Assembly: GCA_941918925.1 (NCBI GenBank)
Contig: OW799235.1
Location: 48,779,491 to 48,843,490, forward strand
Length of the DNA stretch: 64,000 nt
Origin: Phyto melanocephala
Lineage: Eukaryota > Arthropoda > Insecta > Diptera > Rhinophoridae
Direction of reading: 5' to 3'
Positions 1-12,018 of the stretch are shown here, one piece after another (position 1 is the first letter of the stretch; every line of letters starts with the position of its first letter). The translations under genes and the position numbers were made by a program. The notes beneath the pieces are model-generated. The model was given only the letters and a program-made list of their open reading frames with translations. It was not told the DNA's origin and ran no database searches.

Positions 1-435
1 CGTGCATAAAGGTGGTGGTGATTGTGACCTCCTACGCTTACTTGATGGAGTTCTTAGAACATAAATATCGCTATCCTCATTTCTAGAACATTTTTGCTGT
101 TCAATGCTTCTAGACTCATCACTCTCAGTTAAATGTAAGCTTGGCACGGCTCCACTTTTTAAACATTTTTTTCCAATACAGTCTGGCAAAAAGTGCCTAT
201 CACACAAAAATAATGCAGGAGTTATTTTCACAAACTCCTTTTCAAAGCCACACTTTTTTATCCATTCCTCAAATAATGGCGTATTTGAATTTGGAAAACG
301 AAAGAGCTTCATAGTAGGTAAGCTTCTTTTAGATTTGCCACAATGACTCAAAGAGCATTTGTTGCCTGATTTACGACCGTCTTTTTTCTTGACACCACTG
401 TTTAATTTATCTTTTTTTTCATTCGGATAAATCAT
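1..435 (-). CDS. THAP-domain protein, N-terminal part (runs off window edge)
   Basis: The reading frame is open from an ATG at 435 down to base 1, 145 codons without a stop. Residues 27-100 form a THAP (C2CH) zinc finger: Cys27-X4-Cys32, then Cys78-X2-His81, a conserved FRFP stretch near 45-48, Trp58, and the closing AVPS at 96-99. THAP domains bind DNA in host transcription regulators and in P-element-type transposases. A basic/Ser-rich stretch (KRRR near the edge) follows and could be a nuclear localisation signal. The C-terminus lies outside the window, so host gene versus transposase cannot be decided. There are no breaks, unlike most coding remnants here, which favours a living gene. An upstream start outside this frame is not excluded. 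Confidence 0.85.
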   Translation of the reverse strand, partial: MIYPNEKKDKLNSGVKKKDGRKSGNKCSLSHCGKSKRSLPTMKLFRFPNSNTPLFEEWIKKCGFEKEFVKITPALFLCDRHFLPDCIGKKCLKSGAVPSLHLTESDESRSIEQQKCSRNEDSDIYVLRTPSSKRRRSQSPPPLCT

Positions 436-816
436 TTTTAATATACTTAAGAAAGCACTGTATTACTTATCATTTTGACACAAAAATGTTTAATGAAAAG
501 CTTCACAAGACAGAAAAATATAAAAAACAAGTTCTTATGTAAAATAACGGTAATTCAAACATATTGCCAATTTATACCCTTAATCTACAAAAATCCCAAA
601 AATAGGAATATATAACATAAAATGTTTTTATGGACATAGGTATGTGATTGACTCGGTTTTACAATCGGTGGAAAACCCGGGTTTTTACTCTTTCTTTAAA
701 TTCAGGTGGTTAGAGTTTACTTTATATCAAACATATTTTTTGATAACTTAGACTAAAGTTTAAATAAAATGTGACTTTTTTACTGATAAAGCAGTTACAT
801 TCAAATAATTTCCAAA
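436..816. other. AT-rich intergenic stretch upstream of the THAP gene
   Basis: No coding region, repeat terminus or RNA gene is recognisable. By position it holds the 5' flank, and possibly the promoter, of the minus-strand THAP gene, up to the end of the Pao LTR at 817. Confidence 0.4.
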
Positions 817-1331
817 TGTTAATCGTCCAGGAGAGAGCTTAATTGCATAATATACTTAATTGGTATTAATATGAAATCAAACCTACGTGTTTGCTGGGAT
901 GCACGTTTGGTAATATTTACACACATACATAAACAGTACATCACATATAATTTGTTTTTGTTGAGAACTTGTTCTCTTTTTGTTTTCTTACTCTCACATA
1001 TTGGAATTCTGTGTGTGTATAACACAAATTGGAATTTATTGAAAAATCCCACATAGAAAATAACACCGGCACAACTTTGTATGGCAGTGCAACATCTTTA
1101 TAGTCTATTGTCTTTGACTGCAGTCAAGATCAATGTTAAAAAGAACAACAACTATTACATATGTATCAAACAGATTTGGTAAATAAGACAAATAGGCAAC
1201 ATTAGGGTGGTCCAAACTACAATGTAAATATAAATAACCAAAGAAAAATATTACTCAAGTAAATAATATAAAAGAACATTAACTAAGCAAACAAATAGAT
1301 AAAAACATAGTTAAAAACGCCATAGGCGACA
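817..1331 (-). repeat. BEL/Pao 3' LTR
   Basis: A 515-bp segment bounded by TG...CA lies directly after a polypurine tract (minus strand, complement of 1332-1346), where the 3' LTR of a BEL/Pao element belongs. It has an AATAAA-type signal in the minus-strand reading. Short open frames inside it on both strands (819-1056) are chance frames. No second LTR copy is present for comparison, so the outer end rests on the TG/CA rule alone. Confidence 0.65.
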
Positions 1332-1358
1332 TTCCCACCCCCGTGGATCGACTACGAT

Positions 1359-1688
1359 TCACTCTTCTAACTCGAGAACTGCCAGCTTTGAAACAGGACG
1401 CATAAGTGTGCCAGTACTTGTACGAACTTCTGCACGCCGAATAACTCCATCTTTGCCTTGGAACACTTTCTCAACACGACCTCTCTTCCAGTCTCTACGG
1501 GATACTGCTGGATCACAAATAAGAACTAAATCACCAACGGCAATCGGTTTTGTATGTTGGCACCATTTGGAAAGTCTTGTCAGCGTGGGCAAGTATTCGT
1601 TAATCCATCTACTCTACAAATGGTCGCGTAACTGACGCGAGATTCGCCACTGTTTTCCTAATACGATAGGGCTTTCAACTATAGCTCC
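1359..1688 (-). pseudogene. BEL/Pao pol C-terminus (DUF5641-type), fragment
   Basis: The minus-strand frame shows the C-terminal domain that follows integrase in BEL/Pao polyproteins: a WINEYLPTL-like block, then GDLVLI, KRGRVEKVF, GKDGVIRRAEVRT and RPVSKLAVL. One in-frame TAG sits about 40 nt upstream of the WINEYLPTL block, where the family usually has Trp. The frame ends at 1359 just before the polypurine tract. At its upstream end it is cut by the gypsy LTR at 1689 and resumes as integrase at 11165. Confidence 0.85.
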
Positions 1689-3716
1689 TGTTATGAAAGA
1701 TATGTCAGTGGGGTAAGGTTCATGTTTCACGTAGGTGTGCGAAATCAGGTGGGAACACCTGTTTTATGGCATTAATGATAGTGAAGGTATGGCATCTCCG
1801 AAATCGTATGACCACGATAGCGAAAAGGTGGAAATGGAGAAAAGGAAAATATTCGCCATTATCGAAAGTTCAAGATTTTCTGAAGTTGACTTTCAGTTTT
1901 TGCACAGAGGTCGATAAAATAAGTTGGTTGGTTCTTTTCGTTTTTTTTTATCAAGTGAAGTTTTTAATTAATGTGGACTTAAGTGTTTTAAAAATATGTA
2001 ATAAAGAGGAACAAATTATAAGCTATAGTAAAACTGAATTCTGCTAATAGCTAGTGAGAAATTTTTACAAATTTAAAACACTTCATAAAAGTGCACGTGC
2101 GTAAAACTTATCAGCGTTGAAAAAGGAAATTTTACGAATTGTACAAGAAATAGAAAGAATTGTGCCTATTGTGTTCAGAATTATGTACAGAAAAAAAACG
2201 TTAAATATTAAAAGTATGTAGCGAGTACGCTGCAATACACGTTAAAATTTGTGCACCTAAATACCAACTCGCAGCCGTGCATAAATAGCCATCAACTACC
2301 ATCTTTGCCAATAACAACCAACCTCAACCACCATCCATATCTAATCGCGCCACACGGACCACCAGCTATATAAATCGGTAACAACTTCCACAAGCAACTC
2401 CAACCACCACCCTTACATAATTGGCACACGAGAAACCTTTGGCCATATGAACCTCCACCGAAACTGTGCAACAACTTCAGCAAGCCATCTCAACCAAAAT
2501 TGTGCAACAACTTCAGTAAGCCTTAATCACGACCTCAACTACACCAAGTCTCTACAACAACAACAACTACAGCGAATATAATCCGACGCAGAACAAAACG
2601 TCCAGAGGCGGCATAAATGAAAGCTACTATCTACATAGTTGAAACATTAAACGCAAGGGAGTATCCAGAGTGTACAGATAAGTTTAAGTAGAGTAGTTTA
2701 TATATATGTATATATGTATTTAGACTTATTCATATGGTAATTTTTGTAATTCTGTAAGGTATATAAGCGATAACGTTTGATTTAAGAAAGTAGTTGATAC
2801 TCGGAATAAATTCCAGCGCCAGACGTTACTGCTGTGGTTTCTAGACTGTTTCGGGCAGTAGTTCCCAAACGCTACTTTGCTACTTAGGCCATAATTATCG
2901 AGCTCGATCATTAGGGTATCTTCTTTTGTTTTTTTTTCTTTTAATTTTGCACCGTATACACTATTGGTAATATACGATTTTGTCGTTTGGCAGCCAACTG
3001 CGTATCGTCGAAATGTTGACTTTTGTCGAGCACTAACCGCTACAGCATATAAGAATATTTTACTACCTACATTTAGGCTAAACGAATTGAAATTTCGTGC
3101 ATTTGTTAATAAAATTGGTTATGCTCCTACGGTCATAACGCACCACATATACCCTAAGTTTTAGTAATCCTAATTGTAAACTTATTATATAAATATACAT
3201 GTAAATATAAGTTCACTATGTATACCTAATTTTTGGAGTGGATCCTTTTGAAATATATAGAATGAATTATAAGGAAACTTTGGTTGGTACAAATTAATGG
3301 GACGAATTTGGTAAAAGATCCGAAAAGGTAACGTAACGCTGTAGGGGGAGCACAGGTGGCCATTTTTGGGGCACTCACGGCAAAAGACGTGAGCTGCCAT
3401 TATTGGGATTGTGCGCTTACGCAATCCATTTGGGTGGGCAATACGAGTGTCGGTAACACCTCGGCACTCTACCATCGAAACATTTTTAAACTGATCCAGG
3501 TAGGAATCAGTGGTACTATTTTTAGTATTCTTGTGTATGTGGCATATTAGGACTGGTACTTTACCGGAAAGAATCTACGTGTCGACGAGTTAAGCCGGAA
3601 GAACCATCTACAGTACCACTGTAACCGGTAAAGGCTAATAGTGACATCTAACATAATCGGCGAGTCCGCAGAGATCGCCAAACTTTTACTAAACGACCCC
3701 ATGCCAGCATACGACA
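1689..3716 (+). repeat. Gypsy 5' LTR (2028 bp)
   Basis: Starts TGTTATGAAAG and ends GCATACGACA; it matches 9121-11164 almost throughout. TSD CTCC lies immediately before. It contains several AATAAA/TATATAA-like signals and a CAACTTC-rich tract near 2380-2520. Short open frames here (1735-2047, 2292-2483, 2726-3550) occur again in the 3' LTR and look non-coding. Confidence 0.9.
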
Positions 3717-4302
3717 AGAAATGGCGCCCAACGTTTACGAGCGATACGTGAATTGTTTCGTAGGCTGGAAATAATTCTTTTTCTTTGTCGATTTTCTATT
3801 GCTACGATTCATGAGTAGAATCGATCGTGTTTTTGCTTTTTAAACAACTAACGTAAGACTTGCATATTGGTTCATATGACCGAATGCAAACGCGACGATG
3901 GTAGTTTAAAAACAGTATATGTACATTTTAGTTTTATGGCTATTATTTCGGAGACTTGAGCATGTTTTTTTTATGTGCAACTCAATCGCTACGAAATATT
4001 TAGTAAACGTTAATGAAATTTTAGACACCTGTTCAGTTTGAAAATTTTGCGATGGGTATGGCTTTATCTCGTTTCTCTCTCAACGAATAACGTTACCTTT
4101 TTTTGAATGTATTTGGAAATTAACTTTTGGATGACAATATATTCTTGCTTTTGAGATTTTAGGTTTACATAGTGTTTTTTTTTATAGTTTTTATGGTAAT
4201 TGAGATAAATTTAGAGGGTTTTGGATTGAATAAAATTTTTTCGTGTTAGCAATAGTTTTTATAACAAAAAAAAAAAAAAGAGAAAAAAAAAAGATCGTTA
4301 AA
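3717..4302 (+). promoter_or_regulatory. Gypsy leader with tRNA primer-binding site
   Basis: Five bases after the LTR the sequence TGGCGCCCAACGT (3722-3734) matches the lysine-tRNA type primer-binding site used by many insect gypsy elements for minus-strand priming. The remaining ~570 nt is untranslated leader ending in an A-rich run before the gag ATG at 4303. Confidence 0.75.
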
Positions 4303-5549
4303 ATGGCGGAAGGAGGTAGTTTACCTGGCAGTTTGGAAAGTAATAATAGTGCTACCGGGGAAAATATACAATCACAGGGTAGTGATAGCACCATATCCCG
4401 GCCATCGTTTAGTCCGTTGACAGCTCTCGGAAATGGAAACAGTAGATTAAGTAATCCAGGGGCTGGTGAGGGTATAGCAGCATCAGTGGGCGCGGTACAG
4501 ACACAGATGTTACAGGTCATGCGAAATGAAATGCAAGTATTAGTAATGGAAGCCGTCAGAGTAGCCTTATCGAACTCTAGCAATCACTCTAGGGGTAGAA
4601 ACAACGTCGAGTGGCCGCACGATATGCCTCCAAGTCAAAACACAAACGAGAATCTTAACAACAATGGTGATAACAATAATGGAACGGAAAACGCAAATCA
4701 AGCCGTAAATATTGATGACAATAGGGTCAGAAACCAGGGGTATACTAGAAATAAACCTTATCCGGATTTGTTTAAGTGGGGAATAAAGTATGATGGTACC
4801 AGTAAAACAATGTTGGTTGAAGATTTTATATTCAGGGTAGAAAAGTTACAACGAAGTTATAATTGTCCATGGGAAGTAATAATGGATGGATTTCATCATT
4901 TACTGGAAGGCCAGGCAGCCAGGTGGTATTGGGATCATATTAGAGATAGACCAGGTATAAACTAGAATAATAGCTTAGGCGTATGATGGACCGTTTTCAA
5001 ATGCGTGACGAGAAATCTAGTGATTATATCGATGCGATTATCAGTTTAAGAAACCAGTTACGAGAGCCATTACCAGATTATCAGGTCGTCGATATAATAA
5101 AAAGAAATTTAAAACCCAGAATAGCTTCTTTGATATTTTCCACACAAATTTATTCTATTGAACACCTTAGAGTAGAATGTCGCAAGGCAGAGGACCTTAT
5201 TGAGCGTGATTTTCAGCAAAGATCTCGTCAAAATTTTGCAAACCGTACAGTAAACGAACTTAGTTGGGATGATTCAGTTGAACCAATTTCGGTCGTTGAG
5301 GAAATTCGTCACCGGCCATTTACAAAATTCGTTCCCAAACCTACGGCAAAGGATGATTCAATGAAATGCTGGAATTGTCATCAAAGTGGCCACACCTTTA
5401 AAGAATGTTCATCTAGTCAGAGGTCTTTATTTTGCTTTCGATGCGGTATGCCAGGAGTAATCTCTTCCCAGTGTAGTAAGTGTAGGCAGGGAAACCGAAA
5501 CTCGAGCGTGATGAGCGGGGAATCGCGTTCGACCCAGACTCTAGATTAA
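4303..5549 (+). pseudogene. Gypsy gag (nucleocapsid with zinc knuckles), broken
   Basis: I place the start at the ATG beginning MAEGG (4303), after an A-rich run; the 20 preceding in-frame residues are lysine-rich leader. The first part is Ser/Asn-rich, then a capsid-like block (LFKWGIKYDG, LEGQAARWYW) runs to an in-frame TAG at 4963. Reading resumes in another frame at about 4983. The C-terminal part has a CCHC knuckle (CWNCHQSGHTFKEC) and a second knuckle-like motif in which the His position is Val (CFRCGMPGVISSQC), a variant I recall from related gags. Gag packages element RNA into cytoplasmic particles. Stop plus frameshift make this copy non-functional. Confidence 0.85.
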
Positions 5550-6226
5550 CATCGTTTTGTAGTAAAGTAGCCAGAATTTGTGACCAAGGTACTAGCACCA
5601 CTTTAGATTTTAGTTCAAATTTTGACCCCGTTAAAAAACCTGAATATACCAAATTTAATATTTTTCCTGATTGTGACTCTAAAATACTTGATTATGACTC
5701 TAAAATACCCAAATGTGATTCAGAGAACACCATATCTGATCGTGACTTCGAAAATACACGAAATTATGACAAAGGGAATGTTTTAGACAAACCTTTTCAC
5801 GTACGTATGGCAAATTATATGGCTGTAAGGCAGAAGATTTTTAACGAATCCAGTGATCGGAAACGGTTACCATCTTGTAGAATTTTAAAGACTAGCGAAC
5901 GGTATAAGAATCGACGGTTACGAAGATTTTCTATAGCTTCTTCGTGTTTTTTAAATAGTTTTCATTCAGACCCGAGACCTTTTCGTAGGATTAAAGTTGC
6001 TGGCGTAGAAGTAGTTGCTCTTTTCGATAGCGGGGCATCGATAACGTGTCTAGGAAAAAACTGCAACGAATTTGTGAGGAAGTTGAAGTTGAAAGTTTAC
6101 CCAGTATATAATTGCACAGTAGGGACTGCAAATGGTAATCGTGTTTTATGTGAAGGTAGAGTTAAAGTGGATATTACGTACGATAATCAGAACCACATTC
6201 TTGATGTTTACTTAGTACCAAATTAA
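5550..6226 (+). pseudogene. Gypsy pol: protease domain
   Basis: An Asp/Ser-rich spacer with a repeated CDSK/YDSK motif leads into an aspartic protease with the active-site motif LFDSGASITCLG (bases ~6020-6055), followed by the flap-like region and LDVYLVPN. The protease would cut the gag-pol polyprotein. A TAA at 6224-6226 stops the frame; the same frame continues after it into the RT connector. A usable start inside the segment is the ATG at 5807, but in the family this region is made as part of the polyprotein. Confidence 0.8.
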
Positions 6227-6235
6227 GATAACAAA

Positions 6236-7785
6236 ATGTATTGCGGCGTAGATTTTTGGAAAATTTTTGGGGTAGCGCCCAGACTAATTAGTAGCATTGA
6301 TTTTAAGTCGGATTCATTGGATGAAAGTCTCCATAGATTAACACCTGAACAACAACAAGCGTTGGCAGAGGCCAAAAGTCATTTCCTAGATTTTGAGGAG
6401 CATGGACTTGGTAAAATATGGAAGAAGAGCACAGCATAGATACGGCCGATGCGGTACCTATTAAACAACGTCATTACCCAGTATCCCCAGCAAAGGAGGC
6501 ACTAATCTACGAAGAGTTGGATCGCATGGTCAAATTGGGAGTTGTAGAACCGAGTAACAGTCCTTGGAACTCACCAATCACTTTGGTTCGTCGAGGTGAA
6601 AAGTCAAGGCTCTGTTTGGATGCTCGCAAACTTAATGAATGTACAATAAAAGACGCGTATTCACTCCCGTATATTGATGCGCTCCTTGGACGTCTCCAGG
6701 ACACATACTTCATATCTAGTATTGATTTGAAGGATGCGTTCTGGCAGATTCCACTGGCTGAGGATAGTAGGCCAAAGACAGCGTTTACGGTACCGGGTCG
6801 ACCCCATTATCACTTCACCGTCATGCCCTTTGGGTTGTGCAACGCAGCCCAACGGTTATGTCGGCTGATGGATAAGGTTATCTCCCCTGATTTAAGGCAC
6901 AAAGTTTTCGTGTATCTCGACGACTTGTTGGTTGTTTCCCCAGATTTCGAATCGCGCATGTCTTTATTGAAAATTGTAGGTGATTTATTGTCGAATGCGA
7001 ATTTAACTATAAATTTGAAAAAGTCCAGATTTTGCCAAAAGGAATTACGATACCTCGGGTACATTGTCGGAGAAGAAAAGCTGAAAGCAGACCCAGATAA
7101 AATCGCAGGGATAACCAAGATACCTATTCCCCGATGCACTCGAGATGTACGTCGTTTCCTTGGTCTTACTTCATGGTTCAGACGTTTTATTAAGGACTAT
7201 GCCAGTCTAACAGCGCCTATTACGCAAACGCTTCGTAAATCTAAAACCTTTTCATTTGGTGAGTCAGCCATTGACGCTTTCAACAAATTAAAAGCCGCTT
7301 TAACCACTAGTCCTATTTTGACACACCCTGCATTCGACAAAAGATTTTACGTACAATGCGACGCTTCAAATCTTGGCGTCGGAGCAGTGCTATTTCAGCT
7401 AGATGCTGAAGGTTTGGAACGTCCCATCGCTTTTCATTCAGCCCAGCTCAACAGTGCGCAACGCAATTATAGCATTACGGAGCGAGAATGTCTGGCGGTC
7501 ATCAGTGCTATTCAGAAATTTAGACCATATATTGAACTCATGCCGTTCACTGTTTTAACTGACCACAGTGCTTTAAAATGGTTAATGGGCCAAAAGGAGC
7601 TGAGCGGTAGACTAGCTCGTTGGAGCCTAAAACTTCAAAGTTATCAGTTTGATATACAGCACCGTAAAGGGAGCCAAAACGTCGTAGCAGACACGTTGTC
7701 ACGTTTACACCTGGATGAAGTAAATATGTTCGTAGAGGAACAGCCGATCATCGATTTAAACTCCCCAGAATTTCAAAGTGCGTAA
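6236..7785 (+). pseudogene. Gypsy pol: reverse transcriptase and RNase H
   Basis: After a connector (6236-6439) a frameshift near 6415 moves the reading into the long frame 6418-7785. RT motifs in order: LCLDARKLNE, SSIDLKDAFWQI, FTVMPFGLCNA, and the catalytic FVYLDDLLV (Asp pair at about 6919-6924), then ELRYLGYIVG and RRFLGLTSWFRRFI. RNase H follows with YVQCDASNLGVGAVL, ITERECLAV, LTDHSALKWL and VVADTLSRL. The motif set is complete. The frame ends at an in-frame TAA (7783-7785) before integrase. The domain converts element RNA into DNA. Confidence 0.9.
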
Positions 7786-9001
7786 TGCGTAGAACTTCGT
7801 GAAAACATAAAGGAAAATGCTGATCGCCTACCTGATCTAAAGATTCAAGACCCGTATATTTACAAAAGAACTCGTCCGTCCGATGGGAATGATATACACG
7901 AAAATTTTATTTGGAAACTTTGGGTTCCCGATGCGTTGATTAAACCGCTGATCGCGAATACACACGAACCGACTAGTAAATCGCACTGTGGTATGGGAAA
8001 AACTATTTCGTTACTTAAACAGTATTTTTATTTTCCTAAAATGTCAGTACAGGTCAAAGAGTATATTAATAATTGTCTATTGTGTAAGGAAATAAAGTCT
8101 CCCAATAAAGTTTTACGTCCCCCTATGGGATCGGAAACCGTAACGCATAGACCATGGCAGAAGATATTCATTGATTTTATAGGACCTTTTCCCAGATCGA
8201 AGCTTGGTAATACGTATATTTTTATAGTTCTAGATCACCTGACTAAGTTTGTCATTACAAAGTCCATGAGAAAGGCGTCGTCGATAAACGTCGTAAAGTT
8301 TCTCGAATCTGAAGTATTCCACAAATTTGGAGTGCCTCAGATCGTTCACTCTGACAACGGCAAGCAATTTGTGTCGTCTGAGTTTTCTTCGTTTTTGTCC
8401 AAATATGGATGCAAACATGTTCGTAATGCAGTCTACTCTCCCCAGGCAAACGCTTCGGAGAGAGTAAATCGATCCATAGTATCGGCTATTCGCGCCTATG
8501 TTACAGAGGACCAGCGTAACTGGGATAGGCACTTATCCGCAATAGAGTGCTCACTTCGTTCAACTATGCATAGTGCAACTGAATTTTCACCATACTTTTC
8601 TCTTTTCGGAATGCATATGATTACGCATGCTAGCGCGTATGAAATGGCAGACAAATTAGGCACCCTAGAGGAAAGCGAAGTTGAAATTTTGTCCAAAAAC
8701 AACGTAATTAGTCCGGAATAAAGTCAAAGAAAATTTACACACGTCGTGTGAAAAATCAGCAGCTCAATATAACCTTCGATCAAGAGTAGTCAGATTTCTC
8801 CCAGGCAAAGAAATACTACGCAGGAATTTCGTTCTAAGTGACGCATCCAAGAACATTAACTCAAAGCTATGCAAAAAGTTCGTGAAATGCAGAGTGGTAA
8901 AGCAAGTCGGTAAAAGCTTATACGAAATAGAGAATCTAGCAGGCAAAACAATAGGAGTGTATCATGCCAAGGATTTGCAGCATATCGTACCAGTTAAGTG
9001 A
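7786..9001 (+). pseudogene. Gypsy pol: integrase
   Basis: The same frame as RT continues past the TAA at 7783. The N-terminal HHCC zinc site is visible (HEPTSKSH ... CLLC, bases 7960-8090). The DDE core has Asp in FIDFIGPF, Asp in VHSDNGKQFV and Glu in NASERVNRS, so all three catalytic residues are present. Near 8715 the frame shifts by one base; the C-terminal basic domain then reads on (RVVRFLPGKEILRRNFVLS, YHAKDLQHIVPVK) to a TGA at 8999-9001. About 120 nt of non-coding sequence separates it from the 3' LTR. Confidence 0.85.
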
Positions 9002-9120
9002 TAGAGCAGTGGCTTCATCTCAGGGTCGCGGTTCTTCCCCACGTTTAACGTTTCTGTAGTAGGAAGTTATTCTTCCCGACCAAGCAACCTTTTGACGGGT
9101 CTACGGTTCTTGATCGGGTT

Positions 9121-11164
9121 TGTTATGAAAGATATGTCAGTGGGGTAAGTTTCATGTTTCACGTAGGTGTGCGAAATCAGGTGGGAACACCTGTTTTATG
9201 GCATTAATGATAGTGAAGGTATGGCATCTCCGAAATCGTATGACCACGATAGCGAAAAGGTGGAAATGGAGAAAAGGAAAATATTCGCCATTATCGAAAG
9301 TTCAAGATTTTCTGAAGTTGACTTTCAGTTTTTGCACAGAGGTCGATAAAATAAGTTGGTTGGTTCTTTTCGTTTTTTTTTATCAAGTGAAGTTTTTAAT
9401 TAATGTGGACTTAAGTGTTTTAAAAATATGTAATAAAGAGGAACAAATTATAAGCTATAGTAAAACTGAATTCTGCTAATAGCTAGTGAGAAATTTTCAC
9501 AAATTTAAAACACTTCATAAAAGTGCACGTGCGTAAAACTTATCAGCGTTGAAAAAGGAAATTTTACGAATTGTACAAGAAATAGAAAGAATTGTGCCTA
9601 TTGTGTTCAGAATTATGTACAGAAAAAAAAATGTTAAATATTAAAAGTATGTAGCGAGTACGCTGCAATACACGTTAAAATTTGTGCACCTAAATACCAA
9701 CTCGCAGCCGTGCATAAATAGCCATCAACTACCATCTTTGCCAATAACAACCAACCTCAACCACCATCCATATCTAATCGCGCCACACGGACCACCAGCT
9801 ATATAAATCGGTAACAACTTCCACAAGCAACTCCAACCACCACCCTTACATAATTGGCACACGAGAAACCTTTGGCCATATGAACCTCCACCGAAACTGT
9901 GCAACAACTTCAGCAAGCCATCTCAACCAAAATTGTGCAACAACTTCAGTAAGCTTTAATCACGACCTCTCTACAACAACAACAACAACTATAGCGAATA
10001 TAATCCGAAGCAGAACAAAACGTCCAGAGGCGGCATAATTGAAAGCTACTATCTACATAGTTGAAACATTAAACGCAAGGGAGTATCCAGAGTGTACAGA
10101 TAAGTTTAAGTAGAGTAGTTTATATATATGTATATGTGTATTTAGACTTATTCATATGGAAATTTTTGTAATTCTGTGTAATTCTGTAAGGTATATAAGC
10201 GATAACGTTTGCTTTAAGAAAGTAGTTGATGCTCGGAATAAATTCCAGCGCCAGACGTTACTGCAGTGGTTTCTAGACTGTTTCGGGCAGTAGTTCCCAA
10301 ACGGTACTTTGCTACATAGGCCATAATTATCGAGCTCGTTCATTAGGGTATCTTCTTTTGTTTTTTTTTTCTTTTAATTTTGCACCGTATACACTATTGG
10401 TAATATACGATTTTGTCGTTTGGCAGCCAACTGCGTATCGTCGAAATGTTGACTTTTGTCGAGCACTAACCGCTACAGCATATAAGAATATTTTACTACC
10501 TACATTTAGGCTAAACGAATTGAAATTTCGTGCATTTGTTAATAAAATTGGTTATGCTCCTACGGTCATAACGCACCACATATACCCTAAGTTTTAGTAA
10601 TCCTAATTGTAAACTTATTATATAAATATACATGTAAATATAAGTTCACTATGTATACCTAATTTTTGGAGTGAATCCTTTTGAAATATATAGCATGAAT
10701 TTTAAGGAAATTAATTTAACAAATTAAATTAAACAAATTAATGGGACGAATTTGGTAAAAGATACGAAAAGGTAACGTAACGCTGTAGGGGGAGCACAGG
10801 TGGCCATACGTTTTTGTGGCACTCACGGCAAAAGACGTGAGCTGCCATTATTGGGATTGTGCGCTTACGCAATCCATTTGGGTGGGCAATACGAGTGTCG
10901 GTAACACCTCGGCACTCTACCATCGAAACATTTTTAAACTGATCCAGGTAGGAATCAGTGGTACTATTTTTAGTATTCTTGTGTATGTGGCGTAGTAGGA
11001 CTGATACTTTACCGGAAAGAATCCATGTGTCGACGAGTTAAGCCGGAAGAACCATCTACAGTACCACTGTAACCGGTAAAGGCTAATAGTGACATCTAAC
11101 ATAATCGGCGAGTCCGCAGAGATCGCCAAACTTTTACTAAACGACCCCATGCCAGCATACAACA
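9121..11164 (+). repeat. Gypsy 3' LTR (2044 bp)
   Basis: Matches 1689-3716, begins TGTTATG and ends GCATACAACA, then the second CTCC (11165-11168). Differences from the 5' LTR include one SNP in the first 35 bases, a changed CAACAACA run near 9975 and a short AT-rich insertion near 10710-10740. Confidence 0.9.
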
Positions 11165-12018
11165 CTCCAGCAGGGGTTTGCGCTGTATTAGGGCAACCCA
11201 ACAGAAAATGATTTGGAGTCAATGGCTCTTCATCCTCATGGCTTAATGGCAAATGAGTCAGAGGACGAGAGTTCACAATATTTTCTGCTTCAATTAGGAC
11301 ACTTTGTAGAGTATGTTCACGAGGGGCAGATTCTTTAAAAGTAGACTGCAAGACTCGCTTCACACATTGCACCATTCGTTCCCATACGCCACCTTCTGCA
11401 GGATTTTGTAGACAATTGAACTGCAATTCTATTCCTTTATTAGAGAGTTCATCTTGAATACGAGCGGCATTAAATACTTCACTGAACCGCTTTGCAACTT
11501 GATTTGCACCAACAAAATTTTTGCCGTTGTTGCTTCTAATGCGTATCGGTAGGCCGCGTCGATTTATAAAATTGCGAATCGCTAGAATACATGCATCTGT
11601 TGAAAAATCAAAGGCTACTTCTAAATGAATAGCTCTTATAGTTAGACACGTAAACAAAGCCACCCAACGCTTCTCATGACGACGAGCAATAGTAATTGTG
11701 ATAGGACCAAAATAATCTAGACCAGTGTATGAAAAAGGCCGAATGTAAGGTGTCAATCGGTCTTTTGGCAAAGAGCCCATTAATGGAGGCACTGGTTGTG
11801 TACGACGAAATTTGCAAATACAACATTTAGAAACATGCTTACGTAAAATTCTTCTTAGGCGCGGGATCCAGAAAGATCTTCTTATTTCACATATTGTTGC
11901 TTCAAAATTTTGGTGCTTCATTTCTGCGTGTATATGAGCCACATATAAATCAGTTATAGGATGACACAGCGTCACACAGTGGGTTAGAATAGCATGTTTT
12001 CTTGGATCAAATCAGGGA
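11165..12018 (-). pseudogene. BEL/Pao integrase, fragment
   Basis: The minus-strand frame reads from about 12018 to the gypsy junction. It shows the BEL/Pao zinc-binding region (HIHAEMKHQN ... CCICKFRRTQP), the first catalytic Asp in YTGLDYFGPI, then RSNNGKNFVG where the second catalytic Asp is replaced by Asn, and the family's Glu region EGGVWERMV, followed by RPLTHLPLSHEDEEPLTPNHFLLG. It would insert element DNA. The D-to-N change alone should inactivate it. Reading into the LTR after 11164 gives an unrelated tail. Upstream homology fades at about 12018 after a stop. Confidence 0.85.

Larger units (their letters stand above)
1689..11164 (+). mobile_element. Ty3/gypsy-class LTR retrotransposon (Osvaldo/Ulysses-like) with ~2-kb LTRs
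   Basis: LTRs of 2028 bp and 2044 bp (TGTTATG...CA) flank a leader with a primer-binding site, gag with CCHC knuckles, protease, RT, RNase H and integrase in the gypsy order. The 4-bp TSD CTCC is exact. Very long LTRs with this pol type recall the Osvaldo/Ulysses lineage; the lineage name is my inference. LTRs differ by scattered substitutions and small indels (a few percent by eye), and gag/pol hold multiple stops and frameshifts, so it is an old, inactive copy. No env frame is seen between integrase and the 3' LTR. Confidence 0.9.
817..12018 (-). mobile_element. BEL/Pao LTR retrotransposon remnant, split by a gypsy insertion
   Basis: Reading on the minus strand: integrase (12018-11165), then after the gypsy insertion the pol C-terminal domain (1688-1359), a purine-rich tract at 1332-1346, and an LTR (1331-817). 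The gypsy inserted with TSD CTCC (1685-1688 and 11165-11168); the Pao frame is the same on both sides, so the insertion itself lost no bases. Reverse transcriptase, protease and gag are absent: homology stops near 12018 and no 5' LTR is seen. It was therefore 5' truncated or deleted. Pol also carries point lesions described below. Confidence 0.85.

Noticed and set aside
819..1056. Overlapping 61-77 aa frames on both strands
   Set aside because: Inside the BEL/Pao LTR, no domain, low-complexity AT-rich.
1735..2047. 60- and 93-aa frames repeated at 9167-9479
   Set aside because: They lie in the two LTRs of the gypsy element; repetition reflects the LTRs, not coding constraint.
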